Notes: generated by a model from the letters alone, not told the origin. A DNA stretch of 64,000 nucleotides from Centroberyx gerrardi (GCF_048128805.1 NC_136015.1:25629903-25693902), one strand, 5' to 3'. Shown: positions 10,803 through 22,720, counted from the first letter of the stretch. A program made the numbers and translations.

Positions 10803-11323
10803 ACATTGTTTCACTTCCCTTTAAGAAGCCTCTCATGCATATCAGCACAGAAAGAGTCCTCATATGACCAGGAATATATTAAACTACGTTGGAAATAAAT
10901 TAACAAATTCAAATTAGTTTTGTTCACTCACTGTGAAAAAAACCCCAAACTGATCGAAATCAGTCTCAGTTTGTAAAACATTAGCTAGCTGATGTAATAA
11001 CTACCTAACTTTCAATTTATGGCCCAAATTTACAAGATTAATAACTTTTTGTTTGTGTTTGTGTTCGTTTGTAAAAATGTAGCTTACATAAATGCTTAGT
11101 CAAGAGTTTGTTAAATTGATTGATCCATTTAGAAACAGCATCATCAGAGTAATCCAAGTCCCTGTTGGAGTCAGTCAGAGCATTTCCATAGAGAGCCACT
11201 TTGCATCAGCAGCACCATGCTCCAGTGCTCTGGGAGAGTTTATAGTCCTGAGAGTTGAACACTGGATGACTGACAGCTGTCCTTCATGACAACAGAAGCC
11301 ACAGAAATCCTCCTCATCAAAAC

Positions 11324-11810
11324 ATGACTTTGATCTCCATCCTCATCTGGACTCTCCTCTGCTTCACTCAGGGTGAGAAAAAAAATCTATTTTTTCTATA
11401 TTGTGAAAATCATTTGGAGTGTAGCTGAGTTTCACCTCTCCATCTCATGTCCAATGTTTCTTCTCTCTCCTCAGGGTCTTTTGGTCAAAACGTTGTCTTG
11501 ACTCAGCCAGCAGCAAAATCAGTCCAGCTTGGTCAAACTGTCTCTATGGACTGTAAGGCCAGTCCAAAAGTTACACACCACTCTGGCTCACAATATTACC
11601 TTGCTTGGTACCATCAGAAAACTGGAGAAGCTCCTAAACTTCTGATCTACCTAACATCAGACAGATTTTCTGGAATCTCCTCCAGATTCACTGGAAGTGG
11701 AGGAGGGAATGGAGTTGACTTCACTCTGACCATCAGTGGAGTCCAGGCTGAAGATGCAGCAGTTTACTACTGTCAGAGTCACCACTCTATCAACAGTCAA
11801 GCTCTGTTCA
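11324..11810 (+). CDS. IgL V segment V4, mosaic V
   Basis: Leader 11324-11372 ([16 protein letters not shown]) and its promoter are family A, but the intron (11373-11474) and the V body are not: [44 protein letters not shown], and FR3 SGGGNGVDF, two residues longer. From [19 protein letters not shown] to the RSS (11811-11838) it again matches family A ([13 protein letters not shown]). Open and with all landmarks. Best read as a gene-conversion product or the only survivor of a third family with a family A 3' end. Its unit has no J or C. Confidence 0.9.
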
Positions 11811-11908
11811 CACAGTGATAAAGCGTCGTACAAAAACCTCCCTCAGTCAGACTGAACTGACTGCTGCAGCTGGAAGCTACTGCAGGAACTGATACAGTTC
11901 ACTGAGGA

Positions 11909-11926
11909 CACACACACACACACACA

Positions 11927-12003
<77 letters not shown>
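11909..12003. repeat. (CA)n microsatellite after V4
   Basis: A long CA run with two or more TA interruptions begins about 70 bp after the RSS. It is the longest of the post-V CA tracts in this window. Confidence 0.95.
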
Positions 12004-12006
<3 letters not shown>

Positions 12007-12310
12007 TGAGAATTTATGATGTTGTTCATAGTGTCTGTGTTCACAGACCAAGACTGGGAAGACTGGGAAGACTGGTTCAGTCCAAACTCAAACACACAGT
12101 AGTCTTGTTGTGCTCCATTCAGCCTCAGGTCAGAAAACTGAACAACACTCTGTCAATCATGATGTTTCCTTTTAATGTTCAGGGACGACTTTATAAAATG
12201 GAAACATCATGCTCCACCGGCAGTACTTACAGGGTTACAGTCTTATAGCTTTTACTTGGAATTTGAATGAATTCTGAATTAAATGAATGAATAAATTGTA
12301 TTTATTAAAA
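12004..12310. other. Fusion of family A and family B V flanks
   Basis: The family A downstream sequence (GAGAATTTATGATGTTG) passes near 12045 straight into the family B downstream sequence (AGACTGGGAAGACTGG). The spacer and the family B V that lie between them elsewhere are missing, so a family B V was probably deleted from this unit. No gene here. Confidence 0.6.
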
Positions 12311-12319
12311 GTGTCCTGC

Positions 12320-13114
12320 ACCGGTTGGATGCCCAGCCCACATGGGCTTACAAGACAGAAAAGAAAAATGATAAAATGAATTATTTTTTCAACCTCAGAC
12401 TCATTGACCTTGGCTCATTTTCTGTGAAGAACATATAAAAGAACACATTTTCATTGAGTGCACACTGTGCACCCCCATACACATTTATATTACATATGTG
12501 GTGATCAGGTCCACTGGACCCGAGGGTAATACAAGTGTGGAAAAGTGTGTGTGTAGGTGAAAACAAGTAAAAATGAAATAAAAAGGTTTGCTGTGTGCCT
12601 TCACTCTGCCTGCTGTTTCAACACAGCACCAAGAACCTGTCTGCTCCCGCTTTATCCGCACTCTTTACCCTCTGCAGTGTGTGAAACTACACTAAATCTT
12701 GTGGGAACCTGCACAGCGTTATTTTGAAACATTTTAAACATTCAGTATTTTTCCACACTCTGCTAAATTAGAGGAGACACACAACACATAAACAGCTTTG
12801 CGTGTGTTACCGCAGTTGATCAGTATGGCAAAAAGACTCTCTGCTCAGAGGGCCTTAGAAATCATTTTTGCAGAGAGAGAAGCTAGTGTGGAAGGAGCGT
12901 CTTCCACTTTGGAAGATGAAGAATTTTCCAAATATGAGGATCATGTCTCTGTCAATTCGGAGTCTGACAGTGAGTTGGAAGAAGAGGATGAGATTGACCC
13001 TATTTTTACATAAATTGTTATGGCTGTATTGTTTTAAAAACCCAATAATGTTGTGGGTCCACCAGACCCGCAAACATTGGGTGAATAACAAAAACATGAA
13101 CGCCACACAAGGGT
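12320..13114 (+). mobile_element. piggyBac-type element keeping only a transposase N-terminus
   Basis: Subterminal inverted motifs GGTCCACTGGACCC (from about 12508) and GGGTCCACCAGACCC (from about 13054) and a right end finishing CGCCACACAAGGG (to about 13112) are of piggyBac type. The frame 12822-13013 encodes MAKRLSAQRALEIIF and then a very acidic stretch (DSELEEEDEID), like piggyBac N-termini. The catalytic domain is absent. The left border is approximate and no clear TTAA was seen at the right end. Confidence 0.65.
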
Positions 13115-13698
13115 GGAGAGAACTTAGGGGTACAAGAAATCCTGCCTTCTCTTCCACGCTTTCTCCAGAAATCTCACCAAAACAAAAACCTCTTCCTTGA
13201 ACAGCCACCTCAACATATCACCCTCACAAGACCAGAACAAATCAGGGTTTTTCTCCTGTATTATTTTAAACAAAAGATTTCTCAGGTCACTGTACCTTGT
13301 AGAATAAAAAGAAAGAATGAAATTTGTCCTCAACAACACCCAAATCACAAAAATAACTTTAGGAAACCACTGAGAAACAGAACCACTGTCATGTTGCTCT
13401 CACAGAGTTACTGGATATGTGAGAAAAGAATTACATAATCCCATCTTTTCCTTCTCAGATCATCACCAGCATTTATAAAATCCTAGCAAATTAACCCTGA
13501 GACGAGTTCAGTCTCTGTGGATTTAATGGAACCAGTGTTACCATTAAGACAGCATCATAAGACATCTGTTATTTTTATAATAATATCCATGGAAACAACT
13601 GATTTGGTGAAAAGATCTTTATTGTCTTAACATATCAAGAAAAGCGGCTTTACTGTAATCAAGAAAACAATGCTATTTAAACATGTAATGACTCCGGT
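13115..13698 (-). other. C2 downstream region with poly(A) signal
   Basis: TTTATT at 13618-13623 is AATAAA on the minus strand, about 225 bp past the C2 stop. The parts from about 13380 to 13680 recur beside the other C exons. The piece at 13115-13370 has a minus-strand frame (NLLFKIIQEKNPDLF) that may be a LINE scrap, not identified. Confidence 0.5.
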
Positions 13699-13702
13699 GA
13701 GA

Positions 13703-13776
<74 letters not shown>
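13699..13776. repeat. (GA)n tract in the C2 3' UTR
   Basis: Nearly pure GA lies between the C2 stop and its poly(A) signal. The same site is GA-rich in every C unit: 23475-23540, 30446-30501, 37374-37453, 43182-43268, 49855-49936 and 61675-61739, with lengths and interruptions differing. Confidence 0.95.
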
Positions 13777-13778
<2 letters not shown>

Positions 13779-13846
13779 ACAGTGCTGAGTGCAGACTGAG
13801 AGCAGTAGCAGAGTAAAACCAGTAGCAGAAGTCCCAGTGAGTCAGG

Positions 13847-14180
13847 TCAGGACTGGGAACACCGGTCTCTCCTCAGTGTCTCCGAGAGCGGAGACTGGGA
13901 GCCCTGGGTGGCCTCACAGGTCACAGAGCCCACCTTCCTCCACCGGTCTGCAGGGAGCCTCAGGGTGCTGCTCCAGCTGTAGCGGCCGTCCTTCTCCAGC
14001 ACCCCGGGGCTCCTGCTCTCCTCCCAGCTGCTGCTGCTGCTGCTGCTGCCGTCCACCTTCCAGGCCAGCCTCCAGTCTGAGGGGAAGCCCTTGTTGGCCA
14101 GGCACATGAGCGTGGCCTTCCCCTGCTGCAGCTCCACGCTGGAGGGGGGCAGCACCGTCAGGGTGGGGACGACTCGACCC

Positions 14181-14181
<1 letters not shown>
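13847..14181 (-). CDS. IgL1 constant exon C2, type B
   Basis: A full C domain of about 111 residues ending LRRDRCSQS and a TGA at 13847-13849. It starts [14 protein letters not shown] rather than DVRPTLTVL. With J2 the junction reads LDVD-L-GRVV in frame. Ig Cys in LMCLANKG and VTCEATQG, Trp in WKVDG, seven Ser from an AGC repeat, and the tail Cys for the heavy-chain bond are all present. The acceptor AG follows a CT microsatellite. Open and likely functional. Confidence 0.95.
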
Positions 14182-14183
<2 letters not shown>

Positions 14184-14230
<47 letters not shown>

Positions 14231-14238
14231 TGAGAGAG
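14184..14238. repeat. (GA)n tract forming the C2 acceptor polypyrimidine tract
   Basis: On the coding strand this is a (CT)n run ending CTCTCAG directly at the C2 exon. It takes the place of the ordinary intron end found in type A units. Confidence 0.9.
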
Positions 14239-15288
14239 AATAGATAAAACACGTTCATACAGGGGAAAATAAACTGTAAATCCTATTGATTATAGGTGAA
14301 CAAAATGGAGTGGAGAGGAGGCTGCTAGTTCTGAGGATCTTTCTCAGAAGACTCAGCAGTGGGAGAGATTGGATGAAACTGATCTTCAATGTTTCACTTC
14401 CCTCTCTGAGCTCAGGAACCATGAAAACAGACAGGCATCACTACTGAACCATGGCAACAGACAGGTTTCACTACTGAAGATAAAAACCACACACTCTTCC
14501 TCCAGTGCATACATTTTAATTATTAAACTGAAATGTCAGTGTTTGATAATTACAAATTATGCACGGGAGCAAGAGTGTGAGTCTTTGTACTTTTTATCTT
14601 CCAGACTTCTTTGCTGAAACCAGTAAGTCGTAAGATATGTTGTGCGTTTGCTCTACTCATTTACGCAGGTTTCACTAATGAACCAGGGCAGCAAACAGGC
14701 TTCATGACTGAAAAAGGCAGTTACAGAAATAGTTTTGTCAACTCACCTAATTAATCCTTGTACTACAGTATGTGATTAAAATTATACATTGATATTATAT
14801 GATATTCATTGACGCAAATGAAGATGTCGCATGTCATTAAAATTATTAGACTGATAGAATGTTTTAGTGAAACATATAATAAACTTAATAAATGCTTTGC
14901 AGAACAGGAGATTTTTTTTGGCAACAGTAGGCTCTACATTTAAAAATTTCAAGAACATTTTCTTTCAGTCTTAAAGAGGAAGTCTTTGTCAATAGACAAA
15001 ACGATAAAATCAAAATATTATTTACATTAACCAAATCCATTTTGTAGAAAAAACTTAAATAACAAGAATCTACAAACAGTTAAAAATAATTTTTAGTGCA
15101 ACCAAAGTTGCCAGTTTTTCATTAGTGTGGTTTTAGTTTATATTCGGAGACATGAAGAGTTTAGTGATCGCTGAAATAATATTAAAACCAAATCTAAACA
15201 GCAATATCTTCAAGTAAGGCCTACATTTATTAAATGAAAATAGAATGAATATTGAATATGAGCTCATGGAGAAATTAAAGATACTTAC
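14239..15288 (-). other. J-C intron of type B unit
   Basis: No gene. The sequence near C is unlike the type A intron and lacks its conserved block; it holds tandem-like CATCACTACTGAACCATG and CAGGTTTCACTACTGAAG pieces (about 14425-14485). The part near J2 resembles the other units again. The C3 unit carries the same intron. Confidence 0.6.
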
Positions 15289-15326
15289 AGTCAACATCCA
15301 GTCTGGTTCCTCCACCAAAAGTCCTC
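15289..15326 (-). CDS. IgL1 J segment J2, type B
   Basis: Encodes [12 protein letters not shown] and ends GACT before GTAAGT, so one T carries over to the C exon. The first residue is Arg where other J segments have Trp, Leu or Tyr. 23-RSS at 15327-15365 with consensus heptamer and nonamer. Confidence 0.92.
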
Positions 15327-15875
15327 CACAGTGATACAAACTCATTGAGCCGCCGTACAAAAACCTCTCACTCTAGAGAGACACGGCTCTCTCACTTTGA
15401 CAACAACAAACTCACCAAAATCAGGCTGAATTTGTAAAATCTTGCTAGTTGACATAATAACTAGAAAACCGATCAAACTATGCTAAAAATTTCCAACATT
15501 TGTCACTTTTGGTTTATATATTTTTAAATTTATTATTTTATTTGGTAGTGATATTTATTTATCTAACAATAAACCACAACAAGACAGTATAAATTGTTAA
15601 AAGGGCCTTTTTTAATATATCCACCCAAGACTAGCTTAGATCTATTCTTAGTCAAGAGTTTGTTAAATTGATTGATCCATTTAGAAACAGCATCATCAGA
15701 GTAATCCAAGTCCCTGTTGGAGTCAGTCAGAGCATTTCCATAGAGAGCCACTTTGCATCAGCAGCACCATGCTCCAGTGCTCTGGGAGAGTTTATAGTCC
15801 TGAGAGTTGAACACTGGATGACTGACAGCTGTCCTTCATGACAACAGAAGCCACAGAAATCCTCCTCATCAAAAC

Positions 15876-16358
15876 ATGACTTTGATCTCCATCCTCATCT
15901 GGACTCTCCTCTGCTGCTGCTTCACAGGTAAAGTCCAGAGAATCAAACTCCTCTCCTCTATGAACATCCGTCCCTCTGAAATGAAGCGGAGAAAACGATG
16001 ACGGTGGTTTATGTTTTTGTCTCTGTATCCTCAGAGTCCAGAGGCCAGGTCACAGTGACTCAGCCTGGAGCAGTGAGGTCTGCTCCGGGAGGCTCCGTCA
16101 CCATCAGCTGTCGAACCAGTCCCAAGGTTCATAACTCGGGCAGCACCCACTATTTAGCCTGGTACCAACAGAGAGATGGAGAAACTCCTAAACTCCTCAT
16201 TTACTATGCTAATCAGAGAGTATCAGGGATTCCAGGTAGTATTACAGGCAGTGGATCAGGGACTGACTTCACTCTGACCATCAGTGGAGTCCAGGCTGAA
16301 GATGCAGCAGTTTACTACTGTCAGAGTTACCACTATATCAACAGTCAGCTTCTGTTCA
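15876..16358 (+). CDS. IgL V segment V5, family A
   Basis: Leader 15876-15927, V exon 16035-16358, 12-RSS 16359-16386. CDR1 [18 protein letters not shown]3 [13 protein letters not shown]. The FR3 start reads [12 protein letters not shown] where the family has GRFTGSGSG: the Arg that forms a salt bridge with the FR3 Asp in kappa V domains and the following Phe are both replaced. The frame is open but folding may be weakened. Confidence 0.92.
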
Positions 16359-16453
16359 CACAGTGATAAAGCGTCGTACAAAAACCTCCCTCAGTCAGAC
16401 TGAACTGACTGCTGCAGCTGGAAGCTACTGCAGGAACTGATACAGTTCACTGA

Positions 16454-16518
<65 letters not shown>

Positions 16519-17039
16519 TGAGAATTGATGATGTTATTCATAGTGTCTCTACCAGTTTTCCTTCTGAAGTTAAAACAGCCCACCTCCCACCTCAACAACC
16601 TGAAAGTTCCCCCAAATGAAGAGGACAGTTCCAGTGAAGAAGCCCAATCAGACCCATTAAAAGCACAACAACATCTAGCAAAGTAAGCTGTCCTGATGCC
16701 GACCCCCAAACCACTGCTGAATGATCCAAACAGCTTATCCACGCTGGTCCTGGAATATCTGGACTGTCAGGATCCAAACAGATCAGGAGGATCATTCAGT
16801 CAACTGGATCAGGAAGCCTTATTTAGATAGAGGAAAGTCAAGAGAGTCTTTTTCTTGAAGGAAGAGAATAGTTGGGTGAACACATGTATCTGTTGTACAC
16901 ATACAGTCGATCACAATATTCTTCTAAATCCCCTTGTGAACTACATTGGTATCCGAGGCCCTGCACCTTCATGATTTAAGTTTTATCTTTTCGATAGAAT
17001 GCAGAATATATCTGACCACAGCATCATCTCTGAATGCTC

Positions 17040-18095
17040 CAATGTGAACTTTGGTGTACCACAAGGTTCAGTTCTAGACCCATTGCTATTCTCTATTCAC
17101 ATGCTATGATATAAATGTTCACTGCTATGCTGACAAAACTCAAATCTATAATGACTGCAATCAATCCTTTGGCGAACCGGGAGCCAATGACGCCAGAACA
17201 GGGGAAATGTGGTCTCTCTTTTTGGTACTAGTGAGAAGCCTTGCGGCAGTGTTCTGGACCTGCTGTAGGCGGGACAGGGAAGACTGACTGATACCAGAAT
17301 ACAAGGAGTTACAATAGTTGAAGCAGGACAGGAAATGAATGCATGTAAAACTATTTCTAGGTCGTGAAAAGAAAGGAAGGACTTGACTTTGGAAATGGTT
17401 CTGACATTAAACTTCTTGATATTAAATGCCAACAAAAGATAGGTTAGTTGTAACAAAAAGATCTCGAGTCACTTTAAATTTGCGGGAGTCCCAAAGCTGA
17501 AAGCCTTGGCATTACTTTTTATCCAATTCTCTCATTTGACTCACACATCAGAGATATCACAGGGTTAGCCTTGATAGCCAATGAAATTCTTGTACATGCA
17601 TTTGTTTCCTCGAGACCTGATTACTGTCATGTCTTTCTGGTCTGCCAAACTCCAGTGTTAAAACCCTTCTAGTTGTACAAAATGCTGCAACTACAATATT
17701 AACTAAAACTAGAGAATTCAATCACATTACACCCATTGCGACCTCTGCTTACTGGCTCCCGATTCAAGCCAGATCTGATTTCAAAGTATTTCCACTAATG
17801 TACAAATTGTTATATGGGCTTGTGCCGTCATATTTATCTGACATAATCCCTTACATACATTCTCGTGTCCTCTGATCGCAGGACGCTGGTTACCGTCCCG
17901 ATAATCAAGGAGAAATCAGCAGGCAGCAGACAAATTTCCTACAGAGGTCCCTGTCTTTGGAGTCAACTTACTCTTGCCATTAGGGAAGCTAATTCTTTGG
18001 AAATCTTCTATCCAAACAAAAAACCTATCTATTTTCACTGTCATAAGACCAACCCTCGCCCTGTTTATTTTGGGACCGATACAGTCTCTTCTTAA
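17040..18095. mobile_element. LINE relics, second copy of the V1-V2 composite
   Basis: Same composite as at 2880-3935: FGVPQGSV at about 17050, an inverted C-terminal piece read on the minus strand (17456 to 17190) and a plus-strand tail to 18095. It differs by scattered substitutions and a small insertion near 17325. Confidence 0.7.
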
Positions 18096-18383
18096 TTCAT
18101 AATTACTTTAATTTAGACAGCATTAATATGGGAACAGGCTGTTGGGAATCCAGTTTAGGGCTACCTCTTGGTCTGTCTGCATCATTACACTCACTGTCTG
18201 CATGCTGTCTGCATGAAGGTGTACGCATTTGAACATTTCTGCTCAGAGTGTGTGGATCGTGCTTAGTTCACTTTATTAAGACCTTCTATTAATCTCATGT
18301 ACATGAGGATCATTTAAATAGTCAATGCTCCCAGCACTGAGGGGGAAACACCATGATATGCTCAGGACAGCTACACTTCACTG

Positions 18384-18450
<67 letters not shown>

Positions 18451-18547
18451 ATATCAGTCCTGCCTCTCTGCTCTCCACCCGTTAAGAGGCCAGTGTTGAT
18501 CAGTGGCTGTCCAGGCCTTTCAGAGCCACTGACACGCCGGCAGCACA

Positions 18548-19115
18548 ATGATGATGTCACAGATTCTACTGCTGGGCACCCTGGGGCTCCTTGTTCAGGG
18601 TGAGACTCTCTTCTGAAAACTTTGCTTCAGGATGCAACCAGGTTTACCAGAATGATGTTCTGCTATGATGGAGAAACACTGAAACAACCAGCATTTACCT
18701 TCTTCCATCTATTCTCCATGTTAAAGAAATTCTACTCTTCTGTTTTGATATTGATCATCTTTCTCCAAGCTGTATTTGTCTCAATAACCCTTCTCCTCTT
18801 TTTCATATTTTCCAGATTCAACAGGAGAAATCATTCTGACTCAGTCTCCTGAATCTCAGTCTGTTGAACCAGGACAGACTGTCTCTATCAGATGTAAAGC
18901 CAGTACAAGTATGGGTAGCTACCTCCACTGGTACCTTCAGAAACCTGGAGAATCTCCTAAACTTCTGATTTATGATGCTACAAACCGTCAGTCTGGGGTT
19001 TCAGATCGTTTTAGTGGGAGTGGATCTGGGACTGACTTCACTCTGACCATCAGTGGAGTCCAGACTGAAGATACAGGAGTTTACTACTGTCAGCAGCGTA
19101 ACAGCTTCCCGTTCA
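18548..19115 (+). CDS. IgL V segment V6, family B
   Basis: Leader 18548-18599, V exon 18816-19115, 12-RSS 19116-19143. Encodes [15 protein letters not shown] and [10 protein letters not shown]. Almost identical to V2, as are about 3 kb around it, so V1-V2 and V5-V6 are a recent segmental duplicate. Open. Confidence 0.93.
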
Positions 19116-19554
19116 CACAGTGATACAACGTCGTACAAAAACCTCCCTCAGCTGGAGAGGAACTGATCTGACTCAACAGCTGCAGAGAAACTAAAACATT
19201 AGAGGTTTGACTAAAAAGATCGTTCATAGTAGCATACAATAATATCATTTTAATCATGAATATATTAATTATTTTCTTTAATTTTTCAAATTTTTAATAT
19301 AGTTTTAATGATTATATTGTTGAAACATGGTTTGAAACAAGATTACTGTTACAGCGAGTCCAACAGTTTACTCAAAGTCAAACATTTTAAATATAGAATG
19401 AAACCTGTCATGAAGCAAGATATAGATTAGAACAGATATAGAACAGATTATGAGACAGTGATACTTAATTTATAACTTATAACAGACACTGAGTCCGGCC
19501 AGAAGAGGGGAATGTGGTGTCAGACTGTAGAAGGAAACCTTGGCATCAGAAAAC

Positions 19555-20215
19555 AAGGCAACAGTAAACATGTCGTCCCACATGAATTACGAAGTCCCCA
19601 CCTCGGCCAATCACCTTGTTTTGAGCTGTAATTGTTCTTTTGCCCTTGGGTCAATCAATGTACTTTTGAATGCTGGAGTGCAGCAGATAGATGCATTAGT
19701 TTCACAAGTTTTATCAAAATCATATAAGTGATATCTGCAATTTTGTGTGGGACACATGGATGAGTGAACAAACCAGGTAATGTGTTCCCCCTTCAGCTGA
19801 TCAGTGTCATTTTGAAAATGTGAGAATGCAGTGGTCAGATGCATCATTCCCCCAAATTTCCCCCAAAAAGCAAAATCCAACAAGTAAACAAACATTGTAA
19901 TGCCCTCCTTACTCCAGCACAATTTGAAAAATTCCAGAATGTTGTAATGAGATGCATCATTCCTTTAAATTTCCTGAAATTCTGATCAGCAGCGTCTGAA
20001 ATATTGTGCGTGACTTACAATTAAACTAAGTTTATAGTGCCCCCCTGAGGCTGACCAATGTAATTATGGAAATGCTGGAATGGAGCAATAACATGCATCA
20101 TCAACTGAGGTTTCATCAAAACCAATCACTGGCATCTGAGATATTGTGCATGATGGACGGACGGTCAAATGTACCGTCCTTAGTCCTTCCTCCAATTTCA
20201 TTTTGGGGAACCATA
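19555..20215. repeat. Unclassified dispersed repeat between V6 and V7
   Basis: It interrupts a tract that is continuous near 55100. It has two or three diverged internal copies of a unit with GATGCATCATTC, and ends in GATATTGTGCATGATGGACGGACGG, a sequence type frequent in fish repeats. No reading frame. Confidence 0.45.
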
Positions 20216-20625
20216 AAGCCAAGCCACTGGATTTAAAGACTAACTCCAAAAACAGGGAAACTCCTGAAGACATGGGAAACTCATTTGAAAGCAGTTTTTA
20301 AATCAGAGTTGCTGACAAAATTAAAACAAATACAACCCATTAAGATAAACAATGAAGATGCCAGGTTTTAATTTAAAAAGGGATTTTAGAAGAATCATAC
20401 AGTCAAAAACAAGAGGAACAGGTAAAAACAGCCTGTGTGTAATAAATAGTGTTTCTATCCTGATGGGAGTGTGGGAGTGGTCTCTTCTAGGATGACAACG
20501 CTCTGACTCTTTATTAAGACCTTCTATTAATCTCATGAACATGAGGATCATTTAAATAGTCAATGCTCCCAGCACTGAGGGGGAAACACCATGATATGCT
20601 CAGGACAGCTACAGTTCACTGACTC

Positions 20626-20678
<53 letters not shown>

Positions 20679-20775
20679 ATATTGGTCCTGCCTCTCTGCT
20701 CTCCACCCGTTAAGAGGCCAGTGTTGATCAGTGGCTGTCCAGGCCTTTCAGAGCCACTGACACGCCGGCAGCACA

Positions 20776-21343
20776 ATGATGATGTCACAGATTCTACTGC
20801 TGGGCACCCTGGGGCTCCTTGTTCAGGGTGAGACTCTCTTCTGAAAACTTTGCTTCAGGATGCAACCAGGTTTACCAGAGTGATGTTCTGCTATGATGGA
20901 GAAACACTGAAACAACCAGCATTTACCTTCTTCCATCTATTCTCCATGTTAAAGAAATTATACTCTTCTGTTTTGATATTGATCATCTTTCTCCAAGCTG
21001 TATTTGTCTCAATAACCCTTCTCCTCTTTTTCATATTTTCCAGATTCAACAGGAGAAATCATTGTGACTCAGTCTCCTGAATCTCAGTCTGTTGAACCAG
21101 GACAGACTGTCTCTATCAGATGTAAAACCAGTACAAGTGTTAGTAGCTACCTCAGCTGGTACCTTCAGAAACCTGGAGAAACTCCTAAACTTCTGATTTA
21201 TTATGCTACAACCCGTCAGTCTGGAGTTTCAGATCGTTTTAGTGGGAGTGGATCTGGGTCTGACTACACTCTGACCATCAGTGGAGTCCAGACTGAAGAT
21301 ACAGGAGTTTACTACTGTCAGCAGAGTAACAGCTGGCCGTTCA
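20776..21343 (+). CDS. IgL V segment V7, family B
   Basis: Leader 20776-20827, V exon 21044-21343, 12-RSS 21344-21371. Encodes [34 protein letters not shown] (against GTDFTLTI) and [10 protein letters not shown]. Open. It follows V6 without a family A V between them; its upstream and downstream flanks match V11 and V9 respectively. Confidence 0.93.
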
Positions 21344-21371
21344 CACAGTGATACAACGTCGTACAAAAACC

Positions 21372-22340
21372 TCCCTCAGCTGGAGAGGAACTGATCTGAC
21401 TCAACAGCTGCAGAGAAACTAAAACAACAATGGTTTGTTCAAAAAGACAGTTTATAATAGGATATAATAATCATGTTTTCATCATGAAAACATTCTTTTT
21501 AATGTTGTTTTAATGATTATGTTGATGAAAGAGGATTTGAAACAGGATCACTGTTACAGTGAGTCTAAGTTTACTCAAAGTCAAACATATTTTAAGTATA
21601 GAATTTCAAGTGTCATAAAGCAAGATATTTTAATACAGATTATGAAACATTGATACTTTATTTGAAATTTTAGAGGATTTTCATTATTTTACTATGTTCA
21701 AGTTCAAACATACTGAGTATCTTTCAGATAAACTCAACAATCTCAAACTCTGCAGAATTACAAAAACAAAAGATCACAAAAGATCATTTAATGCATAGTT
21801 TTAATCAGATTAATACTGATTTCAATATAGGAGTTTTTTAGTCAAATGAACTGAGTACCTTTTATTCCAAAAGACTCCACAAACTCAAACTCATTATAAT
21901 TGTCCAACAACAGAAAATACTATTTAATTCATTATGTTATTCATTATTATTTCTATTTATTATATTTTAAGACAAGCATACTGAGAGTCCTTTAGCAAAA
22001 CAATTCTCACAAGCTGACAGTTGATGTAATTTCCAGTGAACCAAAATGCAATTAATTTGACATTATTTATGAAGTAGATATGTATTTTTTTGGCTGTGTT
22101 TCTAAGCATATCCATCCATCTCTGTTGGTCTTTGACCTCTCCATGCTGACCTCCAACCTGTTGAAAGTCAATTTTACAACCATTCAGCTGTTCCTTCCTC
22201 AGCCTCTTAAACCAAGACTGGGAAGACTGGGAAGACTGGTTCAGTGCAAACACAAACACACACTAGACTTGTTGTGCTCCATTCAGCCTCAGGTCAGAAA
22301 TTTGAACAACATTCTGTCAATGATGATGTTTCCTTTTAAT
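21372..22340. other. AT-rich 3' flank of V7
   Basis: No gene. The tract recurs after V9 and V16. A block at about 22080-22320 (with AGACTGGGAAGACTGG) is shared by most units, even those lacking a family B V. Confidence 0.5.
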
Positions 22341-22344
22341 TTAT

Positions 22345-22720
22345 AGGGAAGACTTCATGAAATGGATATAATTACTACATCATGTCCCCCAGGCCTCAGT
22401 ATTTACAAATGGGTTACAATCTTCTAGCTTTTACTTGGACAGGGGGAAACATCAAGGGTTTCCTTTGTCACCACATGTTTTTGCCTCAGTGCTTGAACCC
22501 TTTGCAGAGACAGAACACTGACATGTAAATATTTCAGGGGTCAAAACTGGAGATCACACTCATGTTATATCACTTTATGCTGATGATATCCTGCTTTTTA
22601 TTTCTAATCCTGAAATTTCTCATACTACTTTTGTAGATTTATTACAAAGTTTCAGCATATTATCTGGATCAGGATAAAATTGACAACATCCTAAGCCTTA
22701 CCAATAGGACACTTTGGTAA
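22345..22720 (+). mobile_element. L1/Tx1-like LINE relic, 3' side of C3
   Basis: Broken frames read QGFPLSPHVFASVLEPF and SLYADDILLFIS, the RT palm motifs in L1-type form. It is short, has lost its ends, and lies at the same place before C4, C5, C6, C7 and C8, so it entered before these units multiplied. It is not seen before C2. Confidence 0.75.

Noticed and set aside
10542-10898. 118-residue frame across the small TIR element
   Set aside because: It runs from transposon into intron sequence, so it is a chance frame.
13789-14109. Plus-strand frames over C exons (Cys- and Pro-rich)
   Set aside because: Shadows of the real minus-strand C exons; the Cys run is the AGC serine repeat read backwards.
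15563-15751. Antisense frame MALYGNALTDSNRDLDYSDD repeated before each family A V
   Set aside because: It begins at GTG, overlaps the V promoter, and is repeated only because the promoter is repeated. Its tail differs between copies. No splice or start signals.
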